Shown: one piece after another, positions 22,096 through 30,962 of the stretch | Numbering within the stretch: the first letter of the stretch is position 1 | Layout: each line of letters begins with the position of its first letter | Source of the DNA: Pararhodobacter sp. CCB-MM2 | GTDB lineage: Bacteria > Pseudomonadota > Alphaproteobacteria > Rhodobacterales > Rhodobacteraceae | Assembly (NCBI RefSeq): GCF_001691415.1 | Contig: NZ_LRRR01000005.1 | Coordinates: 124,001 to 188,000 of the forward strand | Direction: 5' to 3' | Length of the DNA: 64,000 nucleotides | Notes under the pieces: model-generated | What the model saw: the letters and a program-made list of their open reading frames with translations, nothing else | What the model was told of the DNA's origin: nothing | The model's database searches: none | Translations under genes and position numbers: made by a program

Positions 22096-23550
22096 TTAGA
22101 CGTCGCTGAGCGAGCCGCGCTTGATGCCGATGTCCGAGCGATAGCTCTGGGCGGCGCGGCTGATCGGGCTCGGGGCCACGGTGGCGCGGATCTTCACCTG
22201 TTTATGCGGCTCGATATTGCCCGCGCTGCGGCTGCCGCCGCCATCCTCGCCCCAGATCAGTACGACTTCGGTGCCGGGCTCGGCATGGTCCATGTCGACC
22301 GAGGCCAGCGACATCATCGCCCGCTCGTTCGCGGTATAGCCCGGATAGGTGGCCAGACCGATCATCTTGCCGTCCTTGTCGGTGACCTTGTCGTAATGCA
22401 TCCGGCCGATCGCCGCGAGCGGCAGCGTGATCGGCAGCGGCTTGTCCTTGGCCTCGCCCTCTTCGAACTGCGACTGCATCACCGTCAGCACGTCGTCGGC
22501 GTTCCACACCAGCGTCACCTTGCGGCGATGCGGCTTGTCGGCCATCGCCTCCAGCGCCTCGCGGCCGATGTAATCATGGTCGAACTTGATGATATGGCCG
22601 TAGTTCACGTCATAGGGCGTGACGTAGTAATCCTCGATGTTCTGGCTATAGAGGCTGCCGCCCAGCGACATGCGCATCGCCGCGTTCTTGGCCGAGCACC
22701 AGTCGCGGTAGGGCTTCGTCCCCTGCCCCGTGTAGACGCCCGAGACCGGCACCGCCCACCAGCCGCTTTCGATCACGGTGGTGAAATAGGCGATCGAGCC
22801 GACCATGCGCAGGCCGTATTTCTCGCCCGCCTTCTGGAACAGGCGCTTGACGTCCTTGTAGTCCGCCCAAGGCCCGTAGATCTCCAGCCCCGGCATGCCG
22901 CCCATCGAGTGGCGCATGCCACGGGCGCGGAAGCGGCCGAGACCGATTTCGGCCGATTTGAAGAACTTGATCTCAGGCAGCGGGCCGCCGTTCAGCTCCT
23001 CCAGCAGCTCCATCGCCTTCGGGCCTTCGACCTGGAAGCGGTAGAATTCGCGCGCCTTCTTCGGGTTCAGCGTCCACATCGGGTCGAGCTCGGTGGTGAC
23101 GTCATACTCCAGCGTCTGGGCGTTGAACTCGACCCATTCCGTCGTCGCCGGGTTGCCGACGACCATGTAATCGTCCTCGTCCATGCGGTAGAGGATCGCG
23201 TCGCCGATCAGATACCCCTCGGGCGAGCAGCACACGAGCTGCTTTGCCGCGCCGATGCCGAAGTTCTTGAAGGTGTTGACCGACAGGTATTGCGTGAAGG
23301 CCAGGGCATCCGGGCCGCGCACATGCAGCGACTGCATGTGATAGCTCTGGTCATGCACGGCGATAGTGTTGCGCCACGCCCATTGCTCGTCGCGCCAGGT
23401 GGTGAATTCGGGCCGCACGCCGTCGCCGGGCATCATCTGCGTGTAGATGGTCAGCGCGTTCTTGGGCGCATTGCGGAACAGGTGATCGGTGACATTGCTC
23501 ACCGTCGCCATCAGGTCGCTGAGCGACCGCGGGCTTTCATTCAGACTCAT
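22096..23550 (-). CDS. LigM/DesA-like tetrahydrofolate-dependent O-demethylase (GcvT family)
   Basis: 484 residues from the ATG at 23550 (MSLNESPRS), chosen for its GGAGGAGG ribosome binding site. Resembles, as I recall them, the Sphingobium vanillate (LigM) and syringate (DesA) O-demethylases: shared segments include WRDEQWAWRN, GMPGLEIYGPW, KFDHDYIGREAL, IWGEDGGG and EPHKQ, and LigM is about 470 residues. These enzymes move a methoxyl methyl group to tetrahydrofolate. DMSP demethylase DmdA belongs to the same superfamily but is about 100 residues shorter. It heads the operon with the CoA ligase, thioesterase and GFA genes. Substrate is inferred only. Confidence 0.8.
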   Translation of the reverse strand: MSLNESPRSLSDLMATVSNVTDHLFRNAPKNALTIYTQMMPGDGVRPEFTTWRDEQWAWRNTIAVHDQSYHMQSLHVRGPDALAFTQYLSVNTFKNFGIGAAKQLVCCSPEGYLIGDAILYRMDEDDYMVVGNPATTEWVEFNAQTLEYDVTTELDPMWTLNPKKAREFYRFQVEGPKAMELLEELNGGPLPEIKFFKSAEIGLGRFRARGMRHSMGGMPGLEIYGPWADYKDVKRLFQKAGEKYGLRMVGSIAYFTTVIESGWWAVPVSGVYTGQGTKPYRDWCSAKNAAMRMSLGGSLYSQNIEDYYVTPYDVNYGHIIKFDHDYIGREALEAMADKPHRRKVTLVWNADDVLTVMQSQFEEGEAKDKPLPITLPLAAIGRMHYDKVTDKDGKMIGLATYPGYTANERAMMSLASVDMDHAEPGTEVVLIWGEDGGGSRSAGNIEPHKQVKIRATVAPSPISRAAQSYRSDIGIKRGSLSDV

Positions 23551-23596
23551 GGTTTCCTCCTCCAGGTCGTCGGCAGAGCCACGACCGAAGGCCGAA

Positions 23597-23655
23597 GCGT
23601 TGAGACGACAACGGTTGGAGAGTGATCGACGAAGGGTTGGTCTGTCAACGCTTTT
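23597..23655. promoter_or_regulatory. Candidate operator region upstream of the LigM-like gene
   Basis: Contains GCGTTGA (23597-23603), CAACGGTTG (23609-23617, palindrome around a central G) and CTGTCAACGCTTTT (23642-23655), the last identical to 19071-19084. CGTTG and CAACG half-sites in opposite orientation suggest cooperative binding of a dimeric regulator, most simply the MarR at 19187. Confidence 0.45.
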
Positions 23656-23677
23656 CTCGTCGTGACGTTCCGGCACG

Positions 23678-23704
23678 AAAAAGCCGGACCCTTTCGGGCC
23701 CGGC
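23678..23704 (-). terminator. Intrinsic terminator of the sugar ABC operon
   Basis: On the minus strand a 9-bp stem (GCCGGGCCC / GGGTCCGGC, one G-T pair) with a GAAA tetraloop is followed by TTTTT. It begins about 38 bp after the stop of the sugar-binding protein gene (23742). Confidence 0.8.
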
Positions 23705-23741
23705 GGTACTCGTTACGCGCGTCAGGAGTGGATCGGTGCGA

Positions 23742-24692
23742 TCAGAACGGGCTGTCGGGATAGTAGAAACGCTCGGCGTTCTCTTGGGTGATCAGCACCG
23801 AGCCGATGGTGAACTGGCCCGAAACCGGCGCGTTCGAGACCATGCCGACGGCGGTCATCTCGATCGCGGTGGCGATCATTGCCGGCGGATAGGTCACGTT
23901 GGCCGGAACCATCGCGTCGCCTTCCATGGTGCGCTGGATCATCTCTTTCATGCCGGCCCCGCCGAGGACAAACTGGATGTCCTCACGACCGGCGGCATCG
24001 ATGGCCGCCATGGCGCCGACGGCCATGTCGTCATCCGAGGCCCAGACGGCGTCGATGTTGGGATAGCGCGACAGGAAGTCCTGCATCACGGTGAAGCTGT
24101 CGTCGCGGTTCCAGTTGCCGTGCTCGGCGGCGAGGATCTCGATGCCCGAGCCCTCGATCGCGCCCTCGAACCCGGCGAGGCGCTCGTTGTCGATGGTGGT
24201 CGGGATGCCGCGCAACACGACGATTTGGCCGCCGTCCGGCATGGCTTCGGTGAAATACTCACCGGCGACGCGGCCGAAGCCGGGGTTGTCACCCGCGACG
24301 TAGAGATCCTCGATCCCCTCGACCGAGAGGCCGCGGTCGACGACGGTGATCCAGGTGCCGGCTTGCGACAGCGCCTGCACCGGGCCGGTCAGGGGCTCGG
24401 ATTCGAAGGGCAGCACCACCAGCGCGGCGATGTTGCGCGTGGCGACCATGTCCTCGATGTCGTTCACCTGCTCGGCCGCGTTCGATGCCGTGGCCAGCAC
24501 GAAATCGAGCTGCGGATAGGTCTCTTCCAGACGCGCGACAGTCTGTTGCGCGTGGAAGTTCATGCCGCCGGCCCAGCCATGCGTCGCGGCGGGGATCGAC
24601 ACGCCGATCACGGTGGTGTCCTGCGCCAGAGCGGCGCCGGTGCTCAGCGCGAGGGCGCTGGCGGTGAGCAGAATTTTCCCTGCATAGGTCAT
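23742..24692 (-). CDS. Ribose-type sugar ABC transporter periplasmic binding protein
   Basis: 316 residues from the ATG at 24692 (MTYAGKILL), which has a GGGAGG ribosome binding site. Signal peptide to about residue 24 (ALSTGAALAQ), then an RbsB-like fold: IGVSIPAATHGWAGG at the first strand, IAALVVLPFESEPL, and VWASDDDMAVGAMAAI. It delivers a sugar or polyol to the permease encoded just upstream. It is the last gene of the operon running from 29453; the sugar is unknown. Confidence 0.9.
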   Translation of the reverse strand: MTYAGKILLTASALALSTGAALAQDTTVIGVSIPAATHGWAGGMNFHAQQTVARLEETYPQLDFVLATASNAAEQVNDIEDMVATRNIAALVVLPFESEPLTGPVQALSQAGTWITVVDRGLSVEGIEDLYVAGDNPGFGRVAGEYFTEAMPDGGQIVVLRGIPTTIDNERLAGFEGAIEGSGIEILAAEHGNWNRDDSFTVMQDFLSRYPNIDAVWASDDDMAVGAMAAIDAAGREDIQFVLGGAGMKEMIQRTMEGDAMVPANVTYPPAMIATAIEMTAVGMVSNAPVSGQFTIGSVLITQENAERFYYPDSPF

Positions 24693-24735
24693 CCGAATTC
24701 CTCCCAATTCATTCGGTTACTCAATAATCCGGCCG

Positions 24736-25740
24736 TTACTTGCCGGTCTTTCCTTCACGCTGCAGGATCACAGCGAGAATGATGATGACGCCCTGCACGG
24801 CCCCGTTCAGATAGGGCGAGACAAGGTCGGTCAGGTTCAGGATGTTCTCGATCAGGCTGAGGATCAGCACGCCGATCACCGTGCCCCAGACGCGCCCGAA
24901 GCCGCCCTTCAGCACCGTGCCGCCGATGATCACCGCGGCGATCGCCTCCAGCTCCCACAGCAGGCCCGTCGTCGACGAGGCCGAGCCGAGGCGCGGCACA
25001 TACATGATCGTCGCCACGCCGACCAAGAGGCCCAGCACGACATAGGTGATCAGGCGCACGCGGTTGGTATTGACGTTTGAGTAATGGGCGACCTCAAGGC
25101 TGGCGCCAGTGGCCGCGACATGGCGACCGAAGACGCCGCGCGACATGAAGATCTCGCCCAGGATCACTACCGCGATGAAGACGATGATCGGCCAGGACAC
25201 GCCCATGATCCCGCCGTAGTAGACCGGGCGGTAGAAGGTGCGCAGCTCAAACGCCAGGGACAGGGTGCCGCCGTCGGCGAGCCAGGTGACAAGGCTGCGG
25301 TAGATGCCCATCGCACCCAGCGTGACGATGAAGGCCTCGATCCCCGCTCGGGTGATGAGCAGCCCGTTAATCAACCCCGCGACCAGACCGGCCACCAGCG
25401 CCGTAGCGATGCCCAGCAGGATCACCGGCAGACCCACGCCAAGGGACGGAAGCGCCGCGTTCATCACCAGGATCATCAGCCCCGCGATGAACGCCGCCAT
25501 CGAGCCGACCGAGAGGTCCAAGCCCCCTGCGGTGATGACGAAGGTCATGCCCACGGCGATGATGCCGATGAAGGCCGAGCGCGACAACACGTTGGAAATA
25601 TTGGCATAGCTGAGGAAGTTGGGGTTCAGCATGGCGCCGACGGCGATCAGGATGATCAGCGCCAGAACCGGGCCCAGCACGCTCATCGGCGGCAGGCGGC
25701 GGCTGGGGCGCGCGGGTGCGGTGGCGGCGGTGTCAGTCAT
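24736..25740 (-). CDS. Ribose-type sugar ABC transporter permease
   Basis: 334 residues from the ATG at 25740 (MTDTAATAPARPSRRL), which overlaps the ATPase stop by 8 bp; a longer frame exists but lies inside the ATPase gene. RbsC-type membrane protein with the signature AGGLDLSVGSM and IGGTVLKGGFGRVWGT, and eight or more hydrophobic segments. It forms the channel of the importer with the double-domain ATPase. Confidence 0.9.
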   Translation of the reverse strand: MTDTAATAPARPSRRLPPMSVLGPVLALIILIAVGAMLNPNFLSYANISNVLSRSAFIGIIAVGMTFVITAGGLDLSVGSMAAFIAGLMILVMNAALPSLGVGLPVILLGIATALVAGLVAGLINGLLITRAGIEAFIVTLGAMGIYRSLVTWLADGGTLSLAFELRTFYRPVYYGGIMGVSWPIIVFIAVVILGEIFMSRGVFGRHVAATGASLEVAHYSNVNTNRVRLITYVVLGLLVGVATIMYVPRLGSASSTTGLLWELEAIAAVIIGGTVLKGGFGRVWGTVIGVLILSLIENILNLTDLVSPYLNGAVQGVIIILAVILQREGKTGK

Positions 25741-27256
25741 GGTAAGCGTCTTCCCTGCGCGGCGAGGTCTCCGCCTCGGCCAGCCCCATCGCCAGTCGGA
25801 CGATGGCACGTTCGTTGATGTCCTGGCCGGTGACCTGGCCGGTGATCCGCCCCTCGCGCATCACCATCACCCGGTCGCACAGGCCGATCAGTTCCTGCAT
25901 CTCGGACGAGACGACGATCACCGACAGCCCCTGCCCGGCCAAATCGCGCAGGAAGCGGTAGATCTGCTGCTTGGTGCCGATATCGATGCCGCGTGTGGGC
26001 TCGTCGACGATCAGGATCCGGGGATCGGATTGCATGACCTTGGCCAGAAGCAGCTTCTGCTGGTTCCCGCCCGAGAGGTTGCCGGCCTTCACGCTGCGCG
26101 CACCGGCGCGAATGTCGAAATCGGCAATGGCGCGGTCCAGCACCGCCTCCTCGGCCGCGCGGTCGATCATCACGCCCGCCGTCCGGGGAATGGCCTGCAG
26201 CGTGACGTTCTCGCGCATCGACTTGCCCAGCAGAAGGCCGCGCGTCTTGCGATCCTCGGTCAGATAGCACAGCCCGCGGCTCAGCGCGTCCGAGGGGCGG
26301 CGGATCGTCACCGCTTGCCCGTCGATCTCCACATGGCCTTTCGCCGGGCGCAGGCCACACAGCCCCTCCATCGCCTCGGTCCGGCCCGAGCCGACCATGC
26401 CCGCGATGCCAAGGATCTCGCCCTTGTGCAGCTCCAGCCCGATGCCGCTGGCATGGCCCGGCACATCGAGGTCCCGCACCCGCAACACGACAGCGCCCGA
26501 CGCCTGCACGGCGCGGTCCGGGTACAGATCCGACAGCTCGCGCCCGACCATGGCCTCGGCCATCTGGTGCTCGGTCATTTCGCTGGCGGGACCGGAATGC
26601 ACCACACGCCCGTCGCGCATGATCGTCACCCGGTCGGCAATCGCCTTGACCTCGTCGAGCTTGTGCGAGGTGAACAGCACAGCCGCCCCCTGCGCCCTGA
26701 GTTCGCGCACCTGCTCGAACAGGATCTCGGTCTCGTTGGGGGTCAGAACCGCCGTCGGCTCGTCCATGATCAGAAGCTTCGCCTCACGCGAGAGCGCCTT
26801 GGCGATCTCCAGCATCTGCTTGTCGGAATTGGACAAATCCCGCACCAGCGCATCCGTCTCGGCCCGGCACCGGACCCGGTCCAGCTGCGTGCGGGTCTGG
26901 CGCGCCATCTCGGCCCGGCGCAGGAAGGGGCCGCGCCGCAGCTCACGCCCGAGGAACATGTTCTGCTCCACCGTCAGCGGCTCGGCGAGGTTGAATTCCT
27001 GATGGATCATGACGATCCCGCGTTCCTCGGCGGCGCGCATGGTGGGGAACGCGATCGCCTGCCCCTCCAGCCGGATCGCCCCCGAGGTCGCCGGCTGGTA
27101 GCCCGCGAGGATCTTCATCGTTGTCGACTTGCCCGCGCCATTCTCGCCGATCAGCGCATGGACCTCGCCCGCGCGCAGCTGCAGCGAGATGCCGTGCAGC
27201 ACCTCGATCGGGCCGAAGCTTTTCGAGACATTGTCCAGCGCCAGAAACGGGGTCAC
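25733..27256 (-). CDS. Ribose-type sugar ABC transporter ATPase (two nucleotide-binding domains)
   Basis: 507 residues, RbsA/MglA type with two fused ATPase domains: Walker A GENGAGKST in the first, and a second, degenerate domain beginning GIAGMVGSGRTEAMEG, with signature NLSGGNQQKLLLAK and Walker B ILIVDEPTRGID. I take the GTG at 27256 as start because it overlaps the dehydrogenase stop (GTGA); a TTG at 27268 would add four residues. Confidence 0.9.
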   Translation of the reverse strand: MTPFLALDNVSKSFGPIEVLHGISLQLRAGEVHALIGENGAGKSTTMKILAGYQPATSGAIRLEGQAIAFPTMRAAEERGIVMIHQEFNLAEPLTVEQNMFLGRELRRGPFLRRAEMARQTRTQLDRVRCRAETDALVRDLSNSDKQMLEIAKALSREAKLLIMDEPTAVLTPNETEILFEQVRELRAQGAAVLFTSHKLDEVKAIADRVTIMRDGRVVHSGPASEMTEHQMAEAMVGRELSDLYPDRAVQASGAVVLRVRDLDVPGHASGIGLELHKGEILGIAGMVGSGRTEAMEGLCGLRPAKGHVEIDGQAVTIRRPSDALSRGLCYLTEDRKTRGLLLGKSMRENVTLQAIPRTAGVMIDRAAEEAVLDRAIADFDIRAGARSVKAGNLSGGNQQKLLLAKVMQSDPRILIVDEPTRGIDIGTKQQIYRFLRDLAGQGLSVIVVSSEMQELIGLCDRVMVMREGRITGQVTGQDINERAIVRLAMGLAEAETSPRREDAYHD

Positions 27257-28398
27257 GGCGTCACCCAAGCCGCATCACGCTTGGAGCTTTCGACGCAAGC
27301 GGCCACGAAGCGCATGCCTGCCATACCAGCGTCAATGCCCGGCAGCAGCGCCGCGCCCTCAGGCAGCGGCTGTCCGGCCTGATGGGCGCGGATCGCCTCA
27401 GCGGCGCCGGTGTAGATATTCGCGAAGCCCTCCAGATACCCCTCCGGATGCCCCGCCGGGATACGCGAGACAGCCTGCGATCCGGGGCCCGAGCCCGCAC
27501 CATTGCGGGTGATCAGGCGCTTGGGTTCGCCATGCGGCGTGAACCACAGCCGGTTCGGGTCTTCCTGCGCCCATTCCAGCCCGCCCTTGTCGCCAAAGAT
27601 GCGCAGCTTGAGGCCGTTCTCATTGCCCGGCGCGACCTGGCTGCACCACAGCATCCCCTTCGCCCCACCCTCGAAGCGCATCAGCACATGGGCGTTGTCA
27701 TCGAGCGCCCGTCCGGGGACGAAAGCATCCAAGTCCGCCGCCAGTTTCGACACCGTCAAACCGGACACGAAACAGGCGAGGTTATGCGCATGGGTGCCGA
27801 TGTCGCCCGTCGACCCGCCAGCGCCGGAACGCTCAGGATCGGTGCGCCATTCGGCCTGCTTGTTGTCGCCGGCCTGCTCGACCGGATCGGTCAGCCAGTC
27901 CTGCACATATTCCACCTGCACGAGCCGCAGCTTGCCCAGTGCCCCGTCCTCGACCAGCTGACGCGCCTGCCGGACCATCGGATAGCCGGTGTAATTATGC
28001 GTGAGGAAAAACAACGCGGTAGAGCGGCGAACGACCTGTTCCAACGCCTCGGCCTGCGCCATGGTCGCGGTCAGGGGCTTGTCGCAGATCACATGGATTC
28101 CGGCCTCAAGAAAGGCCATCGCGGGGCCGGCATGAACGTGGTTCGGGGTGACGATGGCGACCGCCTCGATCCCTTCGTCACGCGCGGCCTCGGCCTTCGC
28201 CATCTCGGCCCACGACGTATAGCTGCGCGCGGGGTCCAAGCCCAAAGCCGCGCCCGAGGCCGCCGCTTTCTCCGGTGACGATGACAACGCGCCCGCCACC
28301 AGTTGATATTGCCCGTCGAGCCGCGAGGCGAAGCGATGCACCTCGCCAATAAAGGCCCCCTGCCCGCCGCCGACCATGCCAAGACGAATGGGTTTCAT
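27253..28398 (-). CDS. Gfo/Idh/MocA family sugar dehydrogenase
   Basis: 381 residues. N-terminal Rossmann fold with nucleotide-binding MVGGGQGAFIGEVH, and the catalytic-lysine motif CDKPLTAT (family form EKP). The C-terminal alpha/beta domain is of the usual GFO_IDH_MocA type. Likely oxidises a sugar, inositol or glycoside hydroxyl with NAD(P). It lies 2 bp after the isomerase gene and overlaps the ATPase gene, so uptake and first oxidation are co-produced. Confidence 0.9.
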   Translation of the reverse strand: MKPIRLGMVGGGQGAFIGEVHRFASRLDGQYQLVAGALSSSPEKAAASGAALGLDPARSYTSWAEMAKAEAARDEGIEAVAIVTPNHVHAGPAMAFLEAGIHVICDKPLTATMAQAEALEQVVRRSTALFFLTHNYTGYPMVRQARQLVEDGALGKLRLVQVEYVQDWLTDPVEQAGDNKQAEWRTDPERSGAGGSTGDIGTHAHNLACFVSGLTVSKLAADLDAFVPGRALDDNAHVLMRFEGGAKGMLWCSQVAPGNENGLKLRIFGDKGGLEWAQEDPNRLWFTPHGEPKRLITRNGAGSGPGSQAVSRIPAGHPEGYLEGFANIYTGAAEAIRAHQAGQPLPEGAALLPGIDAGMAGMRFVAACVESSKRDAAWVTP

Positions 28399-28400
28399 GA

Positions 28401-29453
28401 TCAGATCCCCAACATGCGACGGTTGGCCGCTTCATCCGTGCCGCCGCCCGCGAAATCGTCGAAGGCCTTCTCGGTCACGCGGATGATGTGGTCCTTGACG
28501 AAGGCCGCACCTTCACGCGCACCGTCCTCGGGATGCTTGAGGCAGCATTCCCATTCCACCACGGCCCAACCATCGAAACCGGCGGCGGTGAGGCGCGAGA
28601 AAACCTGCCCGAAATCCACCTGCCCGTCGCCCGGCGAGCGGAAGCGCCCGGCGCGGTTCACCCAGGATTGGAAGCCGCCATAGACGCCTTGCCGGCCGGT
28701 CGGATTGAACTCGGCATCCTTGACGTGGAACATCCGGATGCGGTCCTTGTAGATGTCGATATTGTCCAGATAATCAAGGCATTGCAGGACGTAATGCGAC
28801 GGATCGTAGAGCATGTTCGCCCGCGCATGGTTGCCCGTGCGCTCGAGGAACATCTCATAGGTCACGCCGTCATGCAGATCCTCACCGGGATGGATCTCGT
28901 AGCAGACGTCGATCCCGCAATCCTCGGCATGGTTGAGGATCGGCAGCCAACGTTTCGCCAGCTCATCAAAGGCCGTCTCCACCAGCCCCGGCGCGCGCTG
29001 CGGCCAGGGGTAGACGAAGGGCCAGGCCAGCGCACCCGAGAAGGTCGCATGCGCCGTCAGACCCATCCGCTTCGAGGCCGTCAGCGCCTTCTTCACCTGA
29101 TCGACGGCCCATTCTTGCCGCGCCTTCGGGTTGCCGCGCACGGCCTCGGCGGCAAAGCCGTCGAAAGCCTCGTCATAGGCCGGATGCACGGCAACCAGCT
29201 GGCCCTGAAGATGGGTCGAAAGCTCGGTCACCTCGACGCCATTGGCCCGCGCCTGTCCGAGGAAATCGTCACAATAGCCCTGGCTTTCCGCCGCGAGCGA
29301 GAGGTCGATCAGCCGTCCGTCCCAGCTCGGCACCTGCACGCCCTTGTAGCCGCAATCGGCGGCCCAGCGGGTGATGCTGTCCCAGGAATTGAACGGCTCT
29401 TCGTCCCCCGCGAATTGCGCAAGGAACAGGCCGGGGCCCTTGATCGTTTTCAT
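28401..29453 (-). CDS. Sugar phosphate isomerase/epimerase (xylose isomerase-like TIM barrel)
   Basis: 350 residues of the AP endonuclease 2-like TIM-barrel family. Metal ligands are suggested by CYEIHPGEDLHDG, YDPSHYVLQ, MFHVKDAEF and VVEWE. Family members include IolE/IolI-type and 3-keto-sugar enzymes. It is first in the catabolic/transport operon, with a GGGAGGAC ribosome binding site. Paired with a Gfo/Idh/MocA dehydrogenase it suggests a keto-sugar or cyclitol route; the exact reaction is not readable. Confidence 0.85.
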   Translation of the reverse strand: MKTIKGPGLFLAQFAGDEEPFNSWDSITRWAADCGYKGVQVPSWDGRLIDLSLAAESQGYCDDFLGQARANGVEVTELSTHLQGQLVAVHPAYDEAFDGFAAEAVRGNPKARQEWAVDQVKKALTASKRMGLTAHATFSGALAWPFVYPWPQRAPGLVETAFDELAKRWLPILNHAEDCGIDVCYEIHPGEDLHDGVTYEMFLERTGNHARANMLYDPSHYVLQCLDYLDNIDIYKDRIRMFHVKDAEFNPTGRQGVYGGFQSWVNRAGRFRSPGDGQVDFGQVFSRLTAAGFDGWAVVEWECCLKHPEDGAREGAAFVKDHIIRVTEKAFDDFAGGGTDEAANRRMLGI

Positions 29454-29519
29454 ATGTCCTCCCTCGGCCCCCTGCCACCGCGATGCGCAAAACGCGCGAT
29501 CCGGCTCGACTCAGGGCCA

Positions 29520-29533
29520 TGTAATCGATTACA
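29520..29533. promoter_or_regulatory. LacI-type operator palindrome
   Basis: TGTAATCGATTACA is a perfect 14-bp palindrome with the CG centre expected of LacI/GalR-family operators. It sits 66 bp before the sugar operon start (29453) and 60 bp before the divergent lacI-type gene (29594), so it can control both. Confidence 0.75.
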
Positions 29534-29593
29534 ACAGGCGAATGCGCATATTGCAAGCTTGACTTTTGCCCTCCGCCGAAATCTTCCGCAGGA

Positions 29594-30583
29594 ATGAAAA
29601 CCCGAGCCCGCCTCGCCGATGTCGCCGCCGCTGCCGGCGTCTCGACCGCCACCGTCAGCCGCGCCCTCTCGCATCCCGAGGTGGTGGGCGAGGAAACGCG
29701 CGCGCGGGTGATGGAGGCGGTGCAGGCGACGGGCTACCGGATCAACGCCGCCGCGCGCGATCTGCGCCAGCAACGCGCGCGTTCGATCCTCGTGCTCGCG
29801 CCCAATCTCGCCAACACCTTCTTCAGCCGGATCATCGCGGCCATTCAGGAGGTTGCCGGCGCAGCCGGGCTGACGGTGCAGATCTCGGATAGCCGGGCCG
29901 AGGCCGCGCGGCTGGCGACCCTCGGCCATGACGGGCGCGCGGACGGGATCATCCTGCTCGACGGCTCACTCGACCCCGAGATGGTGCGCGGCTGGCCGCT
30001 GCCGATGGTCGAGCTTTGCGAATGGAACCCGGCCTATGACCTGCCCGGCCTCGCCATCGACAACGAGGCTGCCGTGGCGTTGGCGGTCGAGCATCTGGCC
30101 GATCTCGGCCACCGCCGGATCCTGCATGTCGCGGGGCCGCAGGACAACGTGCTGGGCACCTCGCGCCTGACGGGCTTCTGGCAAGCGGTGGCGGCGCGTG
30201 GGGTCGAGGGGCTGGAAGTGGCGGGCGACTTCACGATGCGCTCGGGCGCACAAGCGGCGCGAAACTGGGCCACGATGCCCGACCGGCCGCGCGCGGTCTT
30301 CGCCGCCTCGGACGAATGCGCCTTCGGCTTCATGTCGGAATGCGCGAAAATGGGCATCGCGGTGCCGGGCGATGTCAGCGTGGTGGGCTTCGACGATGTG
30401 GATTTCGCCGACCGCTACATCCCGGCGCTGACGACGATCCACCAGCCGCGCGCACGCCTTGGTCGCCGCGCCGCCGAGAGCCTGATCGCCGCCCTGACCG
30501 AAGGCCGGCCCCTGCCCCGCAAACGCGAGCTGATCGAGGCGCATCTCGTCATCCGCGGCTCGACCAGCGCCGCGCCCCGTTAA
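29594..30583 (+). CDS. LacI-family transcriptional regulator
   Basis: 329 residues. N-terminal helix-turn-helix LADVAAAAGVSTATVSRAL (residues 7-25) with the hinge AARDLRQQRARS, then a periplasmic-binding-protein-like effector domain ending in FDDVDFADRYIPALTTI. Divergent from the sugar transport/catabolic operon with a perfect palindrome between them, so it is the probable repressor, with the transported sugar or its product as inducer. Confidence 0.92.
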   Translation: MKTRARLADVAAAAGVSTATVSRALSHPEVVGEETRARVMEAVQATGYRINAAARDLRQQRARSILVLAPNLANTFFSRIIAAIQEVAGAAGLTVQISDSRAEAARLATLGHDGRADGIILLDGSLDPEMVRGWPLPMVELCEWNPAYDLPGLAIDNEAAVALAVEHLADLGHRRILHVAGPQDNVLGTSRLTGFWQAVAARGVEGLEVAGDFTMRSGAQAARNWATMPDRPRAVFAASDECAFGFMSECAKMGIAVPGDVSVVGFDDVDFADRYIPALTTIHQPRARLGRRAAESLIAALTEGRPLPRKRELIEAHLVIRGSTSAAPR

Positions 30584-30636
30584 GCGCGCCGCCAGCCCTT
30601 TCACCTTGTCTCAAATACTCGCCTTCGGGAGCGCCC

Positions 30637-30951
30637 TCAGACCTCGGGCACCCGCAGGACAATGCCGTCCAGCGCCGGCCCCATGACCAGCTGGCAGGAC
30701 AGGCGCGAGCGGTCCAAACGCGGCGCCTCGGTCGCGTCCAGCATCGCGTCCTCGAAATCCTCGGGCGCACCGGCGGCCTCGGCCCAGGCCGCGTCGACAT
30801 AGACATGGCAGGTCGCACAGCTGAGCGTGCCGCCGCATTCGCCGATAATCCCCGGCACACCCGCGTTGACGCCCGCTTCCATCAGATGGTGGCCCGCCGG
30901 CACTTCGGCGCTGATCTCTTGCCCGTCGGGCAATATCCAGGTGGCTTTCAT
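30637..30951 (-). CDS. [2Fe-2S] ferredoxin, adrenodoxin/putidaredoxin type
   Basis: 104 residues from the ATG at 30951 (GGAGGGA ribosome binding site). The cluster ligands are Cys39, Cys45, Cys48 and Cys86 (GECGGTLSCATCHVYV ... LSCQL), the C-X5-C-X2-C-Xn-C spacing of ferredoxins that reduce class I cytochromes P450. It is the third gene of an operon that starts with a P450, so it is the probable electron donor. No ferredoxin reductase gene lies in the cluster. Confidence 0.92.
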   Translation of the reverse strand: MKATWILPDGQEISAEVPAGHHLMEAGVNAGVPGIIGECGGTLSCATCHVYVDAAWAEAAGAPEDFEDAMLDATEAPRLDRSRLSCQLVMGPALDGIVLRVPEV

Positions 30952-30962
30952 CGCTCCCTCCG

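Noticed and set aside
22096..23550. DMSP demethylase DmdA or glycine cleavage T protein
   Set aside because: Both are about 100 residues shorter; length and segments such as WRDEQWAWRN match LigM/DesA.
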